Shown here piece after piece: positions 7,943-16,932 of a DNA stretch of 62,550 nt (positions within the stretch are counted from its first letter, which is position 1; every line of letters starts with the position of its first letter). Below the pieces are notes generated by a model. It was not told the DNA's origin. It did no database searches and saw only the letters and a program-made list of their open reading frames with translations. A program made the translations under genes and the position numbers. The DNA comes from Acidimicrobiales bacterium (lineage in GTDB: Bacteria; Actinomycetota; Acidimicrobiia; Acidimicrobiales; SZUA-35). The DNA is taken from the NCBI GenBank assembly GCA_028285495.1, contig JANQPB010000002.1, forward strand, positions 1 through 62,550. The letters are read 5' to 3'.

Positions 7943-9562
7943 TCACGACCGCAGCGTCGCCGGGTCGGACGATTCCGACGGCGGCTCGGCTGGTGCGACG
8001 GTTGCCTCGAGCCGGGGCGAGCCCACCCGGAACTGCTCGACGATCCGACCCTCCTCCATCACGACCCCCCGCTCGCACAGCAGGGGGATCGGCGACAGGT
8101 CATGGGTGATGAACACCAGGGCCATGCCCCGTTCGGCGCACAGCCGGGCGATCAGCTCGATCACCGAGCGACGGAGGTTGGCGTCGAGACTGGAGACGGG
8201 CTCGTCGCAGAGCAGCACCTCGGGCTCGACCGACAACGCCCTGGCGATGGCGACCCGTTGCCGCTGCCCACCGGAGAGCTGATCCGGTCGTCGCCCGGCC
8301 AGGTCGGGATCGAGGCCAACCGCCCCGAGCAGCTCGTCGATCCGTCGGCCAACCTCGACCGCGCACCGGTCGGGGAAGGAGCGGATGGGAGCGGCGACGA
8401 TGTCGGCAACCGAGTGGCAGGGATCGAAGGCCGCCAGCGGGCTCTGGAACACCATCTGCACCCGCCACCGTTGCGACCGCAGCGAGCGACGGTCGAGACC
8501 GTTGACATCCTGGCCGTTCCACGACACGACGCCGGCGTCCGGTTGCTGGACGGCGGCCAGCAGCCGAAGGAGCGTCGTCTTGCCCGAGCCGCTCCGGCCG
8601 ACCACCGCGATCCGCTCGCCGGCCCCGACGGACAGGTCGACCCGATCGAGGGCATCGATGCGTCGACCCCGCTTCCCCTCGAAGCGCTTGGTCGCACCTC
8701 GCACGTCGATCACGGCGTCGGCCGCCACGGTGGCGTCGTCGGCCGGCGAGAGGTCGGACGCACCCTCCCGATCCGGCCGATCGGGCACGCCCATCACCCG
8801 GAGCGCGTCGAGCGTGACCTCGGGCATGCGCGACTCGAGCAGGAGCTGCGTCTCCGGCGCGCTCGGTCGGGAGAGGATCCGGGCGCACGGCCCGCGCTCG
8901 ACGACCCGCCCCTCGTCCATCACGGCGATCTCGTCGGCCCACCGCTCGACGAGCGCCAGGTCGTGGGTCACGAAGACCACCGTCATCGACCGCGACCGCG
9001 CCAACGACCCGAGGCGATCGAGCACCTCGCTCTCCGTCTCCCGGTCGAGCGCGGTCGTCACCTCGTCGGCGAAGAGCAGTCCGGGCGAGGTCACGATCGC
9101 CAGGGCGAGGCCGGCCCGCTGGACCTGACCGCCCGAGAGCTCGAAGGCGTAGGCCGAGCCGTGCGAGGGGTCGAGGCCGACGGCCTCGATGGCGCCCGGG
9201 ATGGCCCGTGCCGGGTCGACGCCGGCGACCCGGCACGACTCGCGCAGGTGCCACTCGATGGTCCTGGTCGGGTTGAAGGCGGCGGCGGCCTCCTGGAAGG
9301 CCATCGCCACCAGCCCGGGCGGCCGCTCGGCTCGCAGGTCGATCCCAGTCGCCTCGATGTGGCCTCGGACGCGAGCCGACCGTGGGAGCGCGCCGGCGAC
9401 GGCGCGGGCGACCATGGTCTTCCCACTGCCGCTCGGCCCGACCAGGGCGAGCCGGCATCCACGCTCGGCCTCGACCGACACGCCCCGCACCGCCTCGACC
9501 GTCGACCGGGGCAGACGGAGGTCGACCCGGAGGTCACGGACGGACAGCGCCGGCGTGGTCAC
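7943..9562 (-). CDS. Fused double ATPase of an Opp/Nik-type ABC importer
   Basis: The 539-residue product carries two full ABC ATPase domains, as in DppD-DppF or NikD-NikE fusions. Domain 1 has GPSGSGKT, the signature LSGGQVQR and Walker B LLFADEVTT. Domain 2 has GRSGSGKTT, LSGGQRQR and LLCDEPVSS; each ends in a THDL H-loop. The GTG start at 9562 overlaps the stop of the upstream permease by four bases (GTGA), so it is the last gene of the six-gene operon. The oligopeptide transporter C-terminal extension that follows each domain in Dpp/Opp ATPases looks short here. The transported ligand is unknown; the operon suggests a metal chelate. Confidence 0.9.
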   Translation of the reverse strand: MTTPALSVRDLRVDLRLPRSTVEAVRGVSVEAERGCRLALVGPSGSGKTMVARAVAGALPRSARVRGHIEATGIDLRAERPPGLVAMAFQEAAAAFNPTRTIEWHLRESCRVAGVDPARAIPGAIEAVGLDPSHGSAYAFELSGGQVQRAGLALAIVTSPGLLFADEVTTALDRETESEVLDRLGSLARSRSMTVVFVTHDLALVERWADEIAVMDEGRVVERGPCARILSRPSAPETQLLLESRMPEVTLDALRVMGVPDRPDREGASDLSPADDATVAADAVIDVRGATKRFEGKRGRRIDALDRVDLSVGAGERIAVVGRSGSGKTTLLRLLAAVQQPDAGVVSWNGQDVNGLDRRSLRSQRWRVQMVFQSPLAAFDPCHSVADIVAAPIRSFPDRCAVEVGRRIDELLGAVGLDPDLAGRRPDQLSGGQRQRVAIARALSVEPEVLLCDEPVSSLDANLRRSVIELIARLCAERGMALVFITHDLSPIPLLCERGVVMEEGRIVEQFRVGSPRLEATVAPAEPPSESSDPATLRS

Positions 9563-10398
9563 GTCACGTCCACCCGCCGGCCCTGGGAGGCCAGCAGCCC
9601 GGTGCAGGCGATGGTGATGGCGATGGCGACGGCCGGGGCGGCCAGCGACCACCAGTTGCCGATCAGGATCTCGCGCTGGGCGTCGACGAGGATGTTGCCC
9701 CAGCTCGGCGTCTCCACCGGGATGCCGAGGCCGAGCCAGCTCAGCGTGGTCTCGGCGATGATCGCCTCGGCGCAGACCGCCGAGGCGACGGCCAGGACCG
9801 GCGGCGCGGCGTTCGGGAGCAGGTGGCCGAACAGCACCCGCGACCGGCTGGCCCCGCCGATGACCGCAGCCTCGACGAACAGCCGTCCTCGCAACGACAG
9901 GACCTGGGCCCGGACGACCCTGGCGACGGGCATCCAGGTGAACGAGGCCAGCACCAGCACGGTGCTCCACACCCCCGGCGCGAGCACGGCCCGCAGCGCC
10001 AACACGAGCACCAGGAACGGCACGGTCGTGAGCGCATCGAGCAGGCGGATCACGAGCCAGTCGAGCCACGGCGGCCCGGCGGCTGCGGCCAGACCGATGA
10101 TGGATCCGACCGCCAGCGCCGAGATCGAGACGGCGAGACCGACCAGGAGCGATGCTCGGCCACCGACGACCACCCGGGCCAGCAGATCGCGACCGAGCGA
10201 GTCGGTGCCGAGGAGATGGCCATCGGTGCCGGGCGCCGCGTTCGGTGGTCCCGCCGCTGTTCGGAGCGGGTCGGCGTCGATCACCCACGGCCCGACGACG
10301 GCCAGGACGACGAGGAAGACGAGGCCGCCGAGCGCCAGGACCGTGCCGACCCGCAGACCCGGTCGAAGGCCGGCGGCCAACCGGTGGCGATCGCTCAC
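9559..10398 (-). CDS. ABC importer permease, DppC/NikC type
   Basis: The 279-residue inner-membrane permease has the family hallmark of an early HLLGTDSLGRDLLARVVVG motif (residues about 60-80), which is diagnostic of the OppC/DppC/NikC subfamily. Five to six hydrophobic segments follow, with an EAA-type loop at EAAVIGGASRSRVLFGHLLP. The start is a GTG at 10398 that overlaps the stop of the upstream permease gene (GTGA), and its own stop overlaps the ATPase start in the same way. Length is normal for the family (about 280). It should pair with the DppB-like permease to form the channel of the importer encoded by this operon. Confidence 0.9.
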   Translation of the reverse strand: MSDRHRLAAGLRPGLRVGTVLALGGLVFLVVLAVVGPWVIDADPLRTAAGPPNAAPGTDGHLLGTDSLGRDLLARVVVGGRASLLVGLAVSISALAVGSIIGLAAAAGPPWLDWLVIRLLDALTTVPFLVLVLALRAVLAPGVWSTVLVLASFTWMPVARVVRAQVLSLRGRLFVEAAVIGGASRSRVLFGHLLPNAAPPVLAVASAVCAEAIIAETTLSWLGLGIPVETPSWGNILVDAQREILIGNWWSLAAPAVAIAITIACTGLLASQGRRVDVT

Positions 10399-11384
10399 GA
10401 GTCGCTCCGCGCCAGCCGGACCCGAGGATCGATGACGCCGAGCAGGACGTCGGCCAGCAGGTTGCCGGCGACGACGACCAGGCCCGAGATGACCGTCACG
10501 GCCAGGATCACGGTCACGTCCTGGTCCTGGGCCGCCTCGACCGCCATGCGGCCGAGGCCCGGCCAGCCGAACACGACCTCGACGGCGTAGGCCCCGCCGA
10601 CCAGATAGGCCATCGACGCCCCGACCTGGGCGATCAGCGGGATGATCGATGTGCGGACGACGTGGGCCGACACGATGCGCCGGCGCCCGATCGACCGGCT
10701 CCTGGCGTTGCGGACGAACTCGGCGTCCATCTGCTCCTCGACGCCGGCGGCGATGAGTCGGGTGAAGACCCCGAGGTTGGTCCCGATCCCGAGGATCACC
10801 GCCGGCAGCACCAGGTGCTCGAGCGTCGCACCGATCGTTCGCGGCTCCCCGGGGTCCGACATGCCGCCGGCCGGGAACCAGCCGAGAACGACGGCGAACA
10901 GCCACAGCCCCCCGAGGGCGACCAGGAACGCAGGGATGACGAACGAGACCCCGGTCATCGCCATGATGGCGCGCCGGGCCAGCCGGCCGGGGCCGCGGTC
11001 GGGCAGCAGCCCGACCGTCGCGCCGAGGACCAGCCCACCGACGATGCTCACGAGCAACCCCGACCCGGTCAGCAGCAGCGTCGGACCGAGCGCGTCGAGG
11101 ACGCGCTCGGTCACCGGCGAGCCGTCGATGGCCGAGCGCCCGAAGTCGCCCTGGACCACGCCGCCGAGCCACCGCCCGAACCGGACCGGGAGCGGGTCGT
11201 CCAGGCCCAGCTCCTCCCGCAGCTCGTCGACCCGCGACAGGTCAGGGGGACCGTTGGCGAGCTGCGTCGCGATCCGCAGCGCCGGATCCCCTGGCGCCAG
11301 ATCGAGCAGGGCGAACGTGAGCGCGCAGACGACCAACAGCATCGGCACCAGCGTGGCGATGCGGCCGAGGACGTAGCGGGTCAC
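10395..11384 (-). CDS. ABC importer permease, DppB/NikB type
   Basis: The 329-residue protein starts at a GTG at 11384. The N-terminal helix YVLGRIATLVPMLLVVCAL is followed by the family motif APGDPA and a periplasmic segment with the LREELGLDDPLPVRFGRWL sequence typical of DppB/OppB/NikB. Five more membrane segments follow, with the cytoplasmic EAA loop at ARSRSIGRRRIVSAHVVR. It sits 15 bases after the binding-protein gene and overlaps the next permease by four bases. Assignment to the family is secure. Substrate cannot be read from the permease. Confidence 0.9.
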   Translation of the reverse strand: MTRYVLGRIATLVPMLLVVCALTFALLDLAPGDPALRIATQLANGPPDLSRVDELREELGLDDPLPVRFGRWLGGVVQGDFGRSAIDGSPVTERVLDALGPTLLLTGSGLLVSIVGGLVLGATVGLLPDRGPGRLARRAIMAMTGVSFVIPAFLVALGGLWLFAVVLGWFPAGGMSDPGEPRTIGATLEHLVLPAVILGIGTNLGVFTRLIAAGVEEQMDAEFVRNARSRSIGRRRIVSAHVVRTSIIPLIAQVGASMAYLVGGAYAVEVVFGWPGLGRMAVEAAQDQDVTVILAVTVISGLVVVAGNLLADVLLGVIDPRVRLARSDS

Positions 11385-11399
11385 GGCGTCACGTCGACA

Positions 11400-13121
11400 T
11401 CACGACTTGGTCCACTCCTCCACGTTCCACCAGAGGAAGCGGACGAACTGGTACTCGACGAGCCCCGGGTCCCACCCGTCGAGCGAGTCGGCGATGACCA
11501 TGTGGACCGGGGCCGTGTGCAGCAGGATGTAGGCCGGGTCGGCGGCCGCCGCCTCCTGGAAGGCGGCATAGGCCTCGGCCCGTGCGGCGACGTCGGTCTC
11601 GTCCCTGGCCCGGTCGAGCGCTGCGTCGACGTCGTCGTTGGCGTAGGCGAAGGCGTTGAAGCCGCCGTTGGCCAGCGTGGCCTGGGAGTGGAACAGGATG
11701 TAGATCGAGTCGGGGTCGGTCGGTGCGCCGAAGCTGTAGGTGAACAGCTGGAACCCGGACGGATCGGCGAAGAGCTGGCCGAAGATGTCGCTGTAGTCGC
11801 CGGTGTTCAGCTGGACGTCGATGCCCTGGTCCCGGAGCGACGACGCAACGACCTCGGCGAGCTGCGGTGCGAACCCGTCGTCGAGTCGGAGCGAGACCGG
11901 CTCACCGTCGACCGTCCACGTACCGTCTTCGTCGACCCAGCCGGCATCTTCGAGCAGCGCCGCGCCGGCCTCGACGTCGGTGGCGAGCGAGGTGCCGGTC
12001 TCGATCTCGACGCTGGTGTTGATCAGCGGCGAGAGCGCCGGCTCACCGAGGCCGCCCTCGATCAGGTCGATCAGGGCCTGGCGGTCGACGAGGTTGTTGA
12101 GGGCGATGCGGACGCGGGGGTCCTCGAGGAGCGGATCGGCGACGTTCAGCGAGATGGCGAAGACGTTGGTCGACGGGACGGTGTTGACCGCATAGCCGTC
12201 CAGCCCGTCGACCAGACCGAGCTGGGCGCCGGTGACCTCGGAGAGGTCGATCTCCCCGGCGGCGAGGCGGGCGGCGGCGACGTCGTAGTCGGCCACGTCG
12301 ACCAACACGGCCTCGGGGATGGCCGGCGCCCCCTTGTAGTAGCGGGGATTGGCATCGAGCAGCAGCTGCTCGCCCGGACGGTACTCGGCCCACATGTACG
12401 GCCCGGTGCCGATCGGAGCCGCGGCGTAGTCGGTCTCGCCGGGTGGCGTGCCGGCCTCCAGCTCGGCGCCGAGCAGGTGCTCGGGGTGGATCGGCAGCGA
12501 GAGGCTCTGCAGGATCGGGGCGAACGGCCGCGACAGCTCGACCACGACGGTGACGTCGTCCGGTGCCGTGACCGAGGCGACGGCGGCGAGATCGGCGGCC
12601 GTCCTGGCCTGGTTCGCCGGGTCGAGCGCCGCGGTCAGCGTGAAGACGACGTCGGCCGACGTGAACGGCTCGCCGTCGTGCCAGGTGACGTCCTCCCGGA
12701 GGGTGAACGTGTAGACGAGGCCGTCATCGGAGACCTCGAACGACTCGGCCAGGTCCGGCACCGGCAGGTACCCCTGGGTCGGGTCGAGCTCGAGCAGGCC
12801 GTCGAACACGAACTGGGCGAGCACCGAGCTGTAGGCCGGGGGCGTGTCGAAGCCGACGATGGACCGACTGACGAAGTCGTCGAGGAACTGGGTGCCGACG
12901 ATCAGCCGCTGGCCCTCGCTGGAACCCTCGTCGGCGTCGGCCGGCGCATCGGACTCGCCTTCGTCGGCGTCGTCGGCGTCGGCCGCCTCCTCGGACTCGG
13001 CGGCGACGTCGGCCTCCGACCCGCTCGCACCGGATGTGTCGTCTGAGTCCGAGCCGCAGGCGGCCGACAGCATCGCCAGGGCCGCGAGCACGGCGAGGAG
13101 TCGTAGGGAGACACGTTGCAT
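11400..13121 (-). CDS. Opp/Nik-type substrate-binding lipoprotein
   Basis: The 573-residue protein has a lipoprotein signal peptide (LLAVLAALAMLSAACGS, Cys at residue 22) and an acidic Ser/Asp/Ala-rich linker up to about residue 70. Then come SBP_bac_5 hallmarks: FDGLLELDPTQGYLPVPDLA, then YTFTLREDVTWHDGEPFTSA and GTGPYMWAEYRPGEQL. These mark the family that includes DppA, NikA and CntA. It follows the two ABC exporter-fold genes by 61 bases and precedes its permeases. In opine-metallophore systems (CntA) and yersiniabactin-like systems the combination with YbtPQ-type proteins points to uptake of a metal-chelator complex; that reading is inference here. Confidence 0.9.
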   Translation of the reverse strand: MQRVSLRLLAVLAALAMLSAACGSDSDDTSGASGSEADVAAESEEAADADDADEGESDAPADADEGSSEGQRLIVGTQFLDDFVSRSIVGFDTPPAYSSVLAQFVFDGLLELDPTQGYLPVPDLAESFEVSDDGLVYTFTLREDVTWHDGEPFTSADVVFTLTAALDPANQARTAADLAAVASVTAPDDVTVVVELSRPFAPILQSLSLPIHPEHLLGAELEAGTPPGETDYAAAPIGTGPYMWAEYRPGEQLLLDANPRYYKGAPAIPEAVLVDVADYDVAAARLAAGEIDLSEVTGAQLGLVDGLDGYAVNTVPSTNVFAISLNVADPLLEDPRVRIALNNLVDRQALIDLIEGGLGEPALSPLINTSVEIETGTSLATDVEAGAALLEDAGWVDEDGTWTVDGEPVSLRLDDGFAPQLAEVVASSLRDQGIDVQLNTGDYSDIFGQLFADPSGFQLFTYSFGAPTDPDSIYILFHSQATLANGGFNAFAYANDDVDAALDRARDETDVAARAEAYAAFQEAAAADPAYILLHTAPVHMVIADSLDGWDPGLVEYQFVRFLWWNVEEWTKS

Positions 13122-13182
13122 GTGGGGAACCTCGTTTGGATGGGGGTCGATGTCGTCGTCGGTCGTGGATCGGTCGTCGTGG

Positions 13183-14982
13183 TCAGGTCCGGACCCGCCA
13201 CTCGGCGGCGCGCCTGCGCTCCCGCCACTGGTTGGCGTAGACGCCGTCCAGGGTCAGCAGCTCGTCGTGGTCGCCCCGTTCGACGATGTGGCCGGGGCCG
13301 CCGCCGTCACGGGCCAGCACGATGATCTGGTTGGCCGAGCGGATGGTGCTCAGCCGGTGGGCCACCACGATCAGGGTCTTGTCGCGGACCAGGGCGGCCA
13401 GCGCCTCGTGGATCGCCCGCTCGTTGAGCGGATCGACGGACGCCGAGGGCTCGTCGAGCAGGACGATCGGCGCGTCCTTGAGGATGGCCCGGGCGATGGA
13501 CACCCGTTGCCGCTCGCCGCCGGAGAGCGTCGCCCCGCCCTCGCCCACCCTGGTCTCGTAGCCGTCCGGCAGGGCGGCGATGAAGTCGTGGGCCTGTGCG
13601 GCCATGGCCGCAGCCTCGATCTCGGCGTCATCGGCGCCGGGCCGACCGAAGGCGATGTTGTCTCGGATCGTGCCCTGGAAGAGATAGACGTCCTGGAACA
13701 CGACCGTGATGGCGTCGAACAGCTGATCCGCCGTCAGGTCGCGCACGTCGACCCCGCCGATGCGGACCAGCCCGTCGGTCGGGTCCCAGAAGCGGGCGAC
13801 CAGGTTGAGGATCGTGGTCTTGCCGGTACCCGACGCCCCGACCAGCGCCGTCATGGTGCCGGCGGTGGCGGTGAACGTGATGTCGTCGAGCACGGGCGCG
13901 CCCGCCTCGTAGCCGAAGGCGACGCCGTCGAAGGTGACGTCGGCCGAGCCCGGCTCGGCCCGGGCCTCCGACGGTTGCCGCTGCGGCTCGAGGTCCATGA
14001 TGTCGCCGATCTGCTGGAGCGCGGCGTCGCCGAGGCGGAGGTTCTCGACCTGGACGGCGACCTGGACCAGCGGGGCGTACACCTGGAGGACGAGCACGAG
14101 GAAGATGACGGCGGTCCCGATGTCGACCGGGCCGCCGAGGGCCCGGTAGCTCACCGCGGCGATCGAGACCGGCACGCCGATCATCACGATGCCGATGGCG
14201 ACGAAGGCCATCGGGACCAACTTCACGGCGGTGGCGTCGTTGATGCGACGGACGTCGCCGACGGCGTCACGGAACGACGCCAGCTGCCGGCCGACCTGGT
14301 TGTAGGCCCTGGCCTCGCTGATGCCCTGGACGTACTCGACGACGCGGGTGTTGGCGACGGCGAGCAGGTCGGCCCGCTCACGGGCCGCAACCGAGAACCG
14401 GGCATTGACCCACAGGAAGGTCGGGACGGCGACCACGATGCTGATCGCCACCGCGAGGGTGAGTTGGGCGTCGACGAAGACGAGCCCGAACAGGACCCCG
14501 ACCGGCAGCCCGATGGCCCCGTACAGCACCGGCAACGATGACGAGGCGAAGATCGAGACCATCTCGTAGTCGGAGGTCAGCACGGCGCTGATGTCACCGG
14601 TGCGCCTCGACGAGACGGCGCCCAGGGGGAGGCGCTGCACGTGGGCCAACGCCCGGGTCCTGGCCTCACCGATCGCCTCGAAGGTGCTGACCCAGGCGTA
14701 GCGGTTGGACGCCAACGCGGTCACGTACTGGCCGAGGATCGAGCCGGTGATCACCGCGATGGCCGACCAGGCGTCGCCCCGGTCGAACTCGTCCCGGCGG
14801 ATCTGCTCGACGATCCACGCCACCGTGGCGACCGGAACGCCGGCGAACACCGCCTGGACGAGCCGCAGGCCGATGGCCCGTGTGAGCTCGGATCGACGGG
14901 CCCCGAAGACACGCCACGTCGTGCGGATGGGGCCGCGATAGAAGCCAGCCGTTCGACCGGCGGTGTCGACGACCGAGGTCAT
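13183..14982 (-). CDS. ABC exporter-fold half-transporter (IrtB/YbtQ-like), partner 1
   Basis: The 599-residue protein has a six-helix transmembrane domain (residues about 30-320) followed by an ATPase domain with Walker A GASGTGKTT, signature TLSGGERQR, Walker B IVLLDEPSA and H-loop VVAHRLST. The sequence EPSASVDPLNE after Walker B is the ordinary form. Its partner upstream carries the DEATAYADPENE variant, an asymmetry that I associate with YbtP/YbtQ and IrtA/IrtB pairs, which import siderophores despite an exporter fold. The ATG at 14982 overlaps the stop of the partner (ATGA), so the two are made as a heterodimer. There is no siderophore-interacting reductase domain such as IrtA has. Confidence 0.85.
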   Translation of the reverse strand: MTSVVDTAGRTAGFYRGPIRTTWRVFGARRSELTRAIGLRLVQAVFAGVPVATVAWIVEQIRRDEFDRGDAWSAIAVITGSILGQYVTALASNRYAWVSTFEAIGEARTRALAHVQRLPLGAVSSRRTGDISAVLTSDYEMVSIFASSSLPVLYGAIGLPVGVLFGLVFVDAQLTLAVAISIVVAVPTFLWVNARFSVAARERADLLAVANTRVVEYVQGISEARAYNQVGRQLASFRDAVGDVRRINDATAVKLVPMAFVAIGIVMIGVPVSIAAVSYRALGGPVDIGTAVIFLVLVLQVYAPLVQVAVQVENLRLGDAALQQIGDIMDLEPQRQPSEARAEPGSADVTFDGVAFGYEAGAPVLDDITFTATAGTMTALVGASGTGKTTILNLVARFWDPTDGLVRIGGVDVRDLTADQLFDAITVVFQDVYLFQGTIRDNIAFGRPGADDAEIEAAAMAAQAHDFIAALPDGYETRVGEGGATLSGGERQRVSIARAILKDAPIVLLDEPSASVDPLNERAIHEALAALVRDKTLIVVAHRLSTIRSANQIIVLARDGGGPGHIVERGDHDELLTLDGVYANQWRERRRAAEWRVRT

Positions 14983-16817
14983 GCCGGCTCCCGGTCGTCG
15001 CCCCGGACGGCGTCGCCGAGCGAGACCCGCTCGCTCAACTCGGAGGCCTCCCAGAGGCGGGCATACAGCCCGTCCGCAGCCACCAGCTCGTGGTGGCTGC
15101 CGCGCTCGACGATCGTGCCCGGCCCGCCGTCGACGGCGTCGAGCACCAGGATCTGGTCGGCTCCCGAGACCGTCGACAGCCGGTGGGCGATGATGATGAG
15201 GGTCCGGCCGGCCACGAGCTCGGACAGGGCGTCCTGGAGGGCCGCTTCGTTCTCGGGGTCGGCGTAGGCGGTGGCCTCGTCGAGCACGACGATCGGCGCT
15301 CCCTTCAGGAGGGCCCGGGCGATGGCGATGCGCTGACGCTCCCCGCCGCTGAGCCGGGCGCCCCGCTCGCCCAGCCTGGTCTCGTACCCCTCGGGCAGGC
15401 GATCGATGAAGTGATCGGCCTGGGCCGACCGGGCGGCCGCCTCGACCTCGTCGTCGGTCGCCTCCGGCCGGCCGAGCCGGATGTTGCCGGCGACGGTGTC
15501 GTCGAAGAGGAACGTCTCCTGGAAGACGAAGGAGATCTGCTCCATCAGCTGCTCGCCCGGCATCCGGCGCACGTCGACGCCCCCGACCGTGATCGTGCCG
15601 TCGTCGACGTCCCAGAAGCGGCACAGCAGCTTGGCCAGCGTCGTCTTGCCTGCCCCGGACGGGCCGACGAGGGCGGTGACGGTGCCCGGCTCGGCGGTGA
15701 ACGACACGCCGTCGAGCACGCGGCGGGGGGATCCCCCCGGTTCGAGGGGGCCGTGGGAGAACGAGATCCCATCGACCGTCACCCGTGGTGCCCCGAGCTC
15801 GACCCGCTCGTCGACCTCGGGGAGCGGCGTGGCCTCGTCGAGCTCGAGCACCAGGTTGGCCGCCAGCGTGAGGTGGGTGAGCTGGGTGGTGAACTCGAAC
15901 AGCCTGGTGACCGACACGAGGTAGCCGAGGCCGAGGATGAAGAAGAACAGCAGGTCGGCGGTACCGAGACGACCGGTGAGCCAGAGCCAGGCGCCGACCG
16001 GGACGATCGTGACGACGTTGGAGACGATCAGCACGTAGAAGGCCGAGAACGTCGGCAGGAACTGCCGGCCCCACTCGGCCTGGAAGCGGGCCGAGTCGTC
16101 GATGGCGTCGCGGGTCTCGGCGAAGATCTCCTCGGACCGGTTGAAGGTCCGGACGACCGGCATGGCCCGGACGAACTCGACGATCGACCCGTTCATGCGG
16201 GCGAGCGAGCGGTGGTACTCGCCCAGCTGGTCGGTGCCCCGCCGAGCCCCGAAGGCCATGATCGGCACGCAGACCACCAGGACGGCGAGGGCGGCCAGCG
16301 CCAGCCGCCAGTCGACGACGAACAGCCAGGTCGTGGTGATCACGAGCACACCGGCGGCGGCGAACAGGTCGGGGATGGCGTGGGCCAGGAACAGCTCCAA
16401 CCGCTCGACGTCGTCGTTGACGGTTCGCTGGATCTCGCCGGAGCGACGGTTGGTGACGAAGCCGAGCGGGACCTTGCCGAGCCGGTCGCCGATCCGGAGG
16501 CGGACCTGTTCGAGCGTGGCGAAGGCGGCTCGGTGGGACAGCCAGGTCGACCAGGCCATCAGCCCGTGCTGAGCGATGACGAAGGCGGCGGCGATCGCAG
16601 CCAACCGGTAGAGATCGTCGGTGGTGGCCGTGCCGTCGACGACGCCGAGCAGCGCCAGGTAGACGACGTAGAACGGACCGAGCTGGCAGAGCGTACCGAG
16701 CAGCGCCGTGACCGCGGAGGCGAGGTAGGTGGCGCGCCCGACCCGGGCGAAGGGAAGGAGCAACCGGAAGCCATCGACGATGGACGGTGTCTCCTCCGGT
16801 GCCGGCGCGGTCCTCAT
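14979..16817 (-). CDS. ABC exporter-fold half-transporter (IrtA/YbtP-like), partner 2
   Basis: The 612-residue protein is the first gene of the operon. The ATG at 16817 was chosen because GGAG sits 8 bases before it; an in-frame ATG at 16889 would place the regulatory box inside the gene. The membrane domain spans about residues 25-320 (for example FARVGRATYLASAVTALLGT). The ATPase shows GPSGAGKTT, RLSGGERQR, IVVLDEATAYADPENE and an IIAHRLST H-loop. The DEATAYADPENE sequence is close to what I recall from YbtQ/IrtA-type importers. The Fur/Zur-type box lies 16-31 bases upstream, so the operon is likely derepressed under metal starvation. Confidence 0.85.
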   Translation of the reverse strand: MRTAPAPEETPSIVDGFRLLLPFARVGRATYLASAVTALLGTLCQLGPFYVVYLALLGVVDGTATTDDLYRLAAIAAAFVIAQHGLMAWSTWLSHRAAFATLEQVRLRIGDRLGKVPLGFVTNRRSGEIQRTVNDDVERLELFLAHAIPDLFAAAGVLVITTTWLFVVDWRLALAALAVLVVCVPIMAFGARRGTDQLGEYHRSLARMNGSIVEFVRAMPVVRTFNRSEEIFAETRDAIDDSARFQAEWGRQFLPTFSAFYVLIVSNVVTIVPVGAWLWLTGRLGTADLLFFFILGLGYLVSVTRLFEFTTQLTHLTLAANLVLELDEATPLPEVDERVELGAPRVTVDGISFSHGPLEPGGSPRRVLDGVSFTAEPGTVTALVGPSGAGKTTLAKLLCRFWDVDDGTITVGGVDVRRMPGEQLMEQISFVFQETFLFDDTVAGNIRLGRPEATDDEVEAAARSAQADHFIDRLPEGYETRLGERGARLSGGERQRIAIARALLKGAPIVVLDEATAYADPENEAALQDALSELVAGRTLIIIAHRLSTVSGADQILVLDAVDGGPGTIVERGSHHELVAADGLYARLWEASELSERVSLGDAVRGDDREPA

Positions 16818-16833
16818 CCGCTGAACTCCATGA

Positions 16834-16849
16834 GAATGAGAATCAATTC
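16834..16849. promoter_or_regulatory. Fur/Zur-type box 2
   Basis: GAATGAGAATCAATTC precedes the ABC operon, 16 bases from the start codon. The first 11 bases are identical to the box at 40118; the right arm carries one extra base. Part of a larger TGAGAATGAGAATCA direct repeat (GAGAAT occurs twice in tandem steps). Confidence 0.65.
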
Positions 16850-16888
16850 TGATACTCGGGAAGCTATCGGTCCGAGCGATCAGACACA

Positions 16889-16909
16889 AGCAGCTTAGTC
16901 AAGCTTGCT
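16889..16909 (-). terminator. Hairpin downstream of thrH (possible terminator)
   Basis: AGCAGCTT and AAGCTTGCT pair around AGTC with one bulged base. In the minus direction it lies 24 bases after the thrH-like stop, followed by TGTGTCT. The stem is AT-richer than its surroundings, which is unusual here and supports a signal, but there is no real T-run. It may separate the cobalamin operon from the metal-transport operon. Confidence 0.4.
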
Positions 16910-16932
16910 GATGTTCGTCTATGTGGCGTGGT

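Noticed and set aside
8102..10435. A 777-codon open frame on the plus strand
   Set aside because: Antisense to the double ATPase and DppC-like genes, which show clear motifs on the minus strand.
10152..13046. A 964-codon open frame on the plus strand
   Set aside because: It runs antisense through the binding-protein and permease genes, is rich in Arg, Asp, Gly and Pro, and has no domain. Long antisense frames are expected at this GC content.
16818..16889. Longer start (16889) for the first ABC gene
   Set aside because: It would put the Fur/Zur-type box inside the coding region, and the ATG at 16817 has a good ribosome site.
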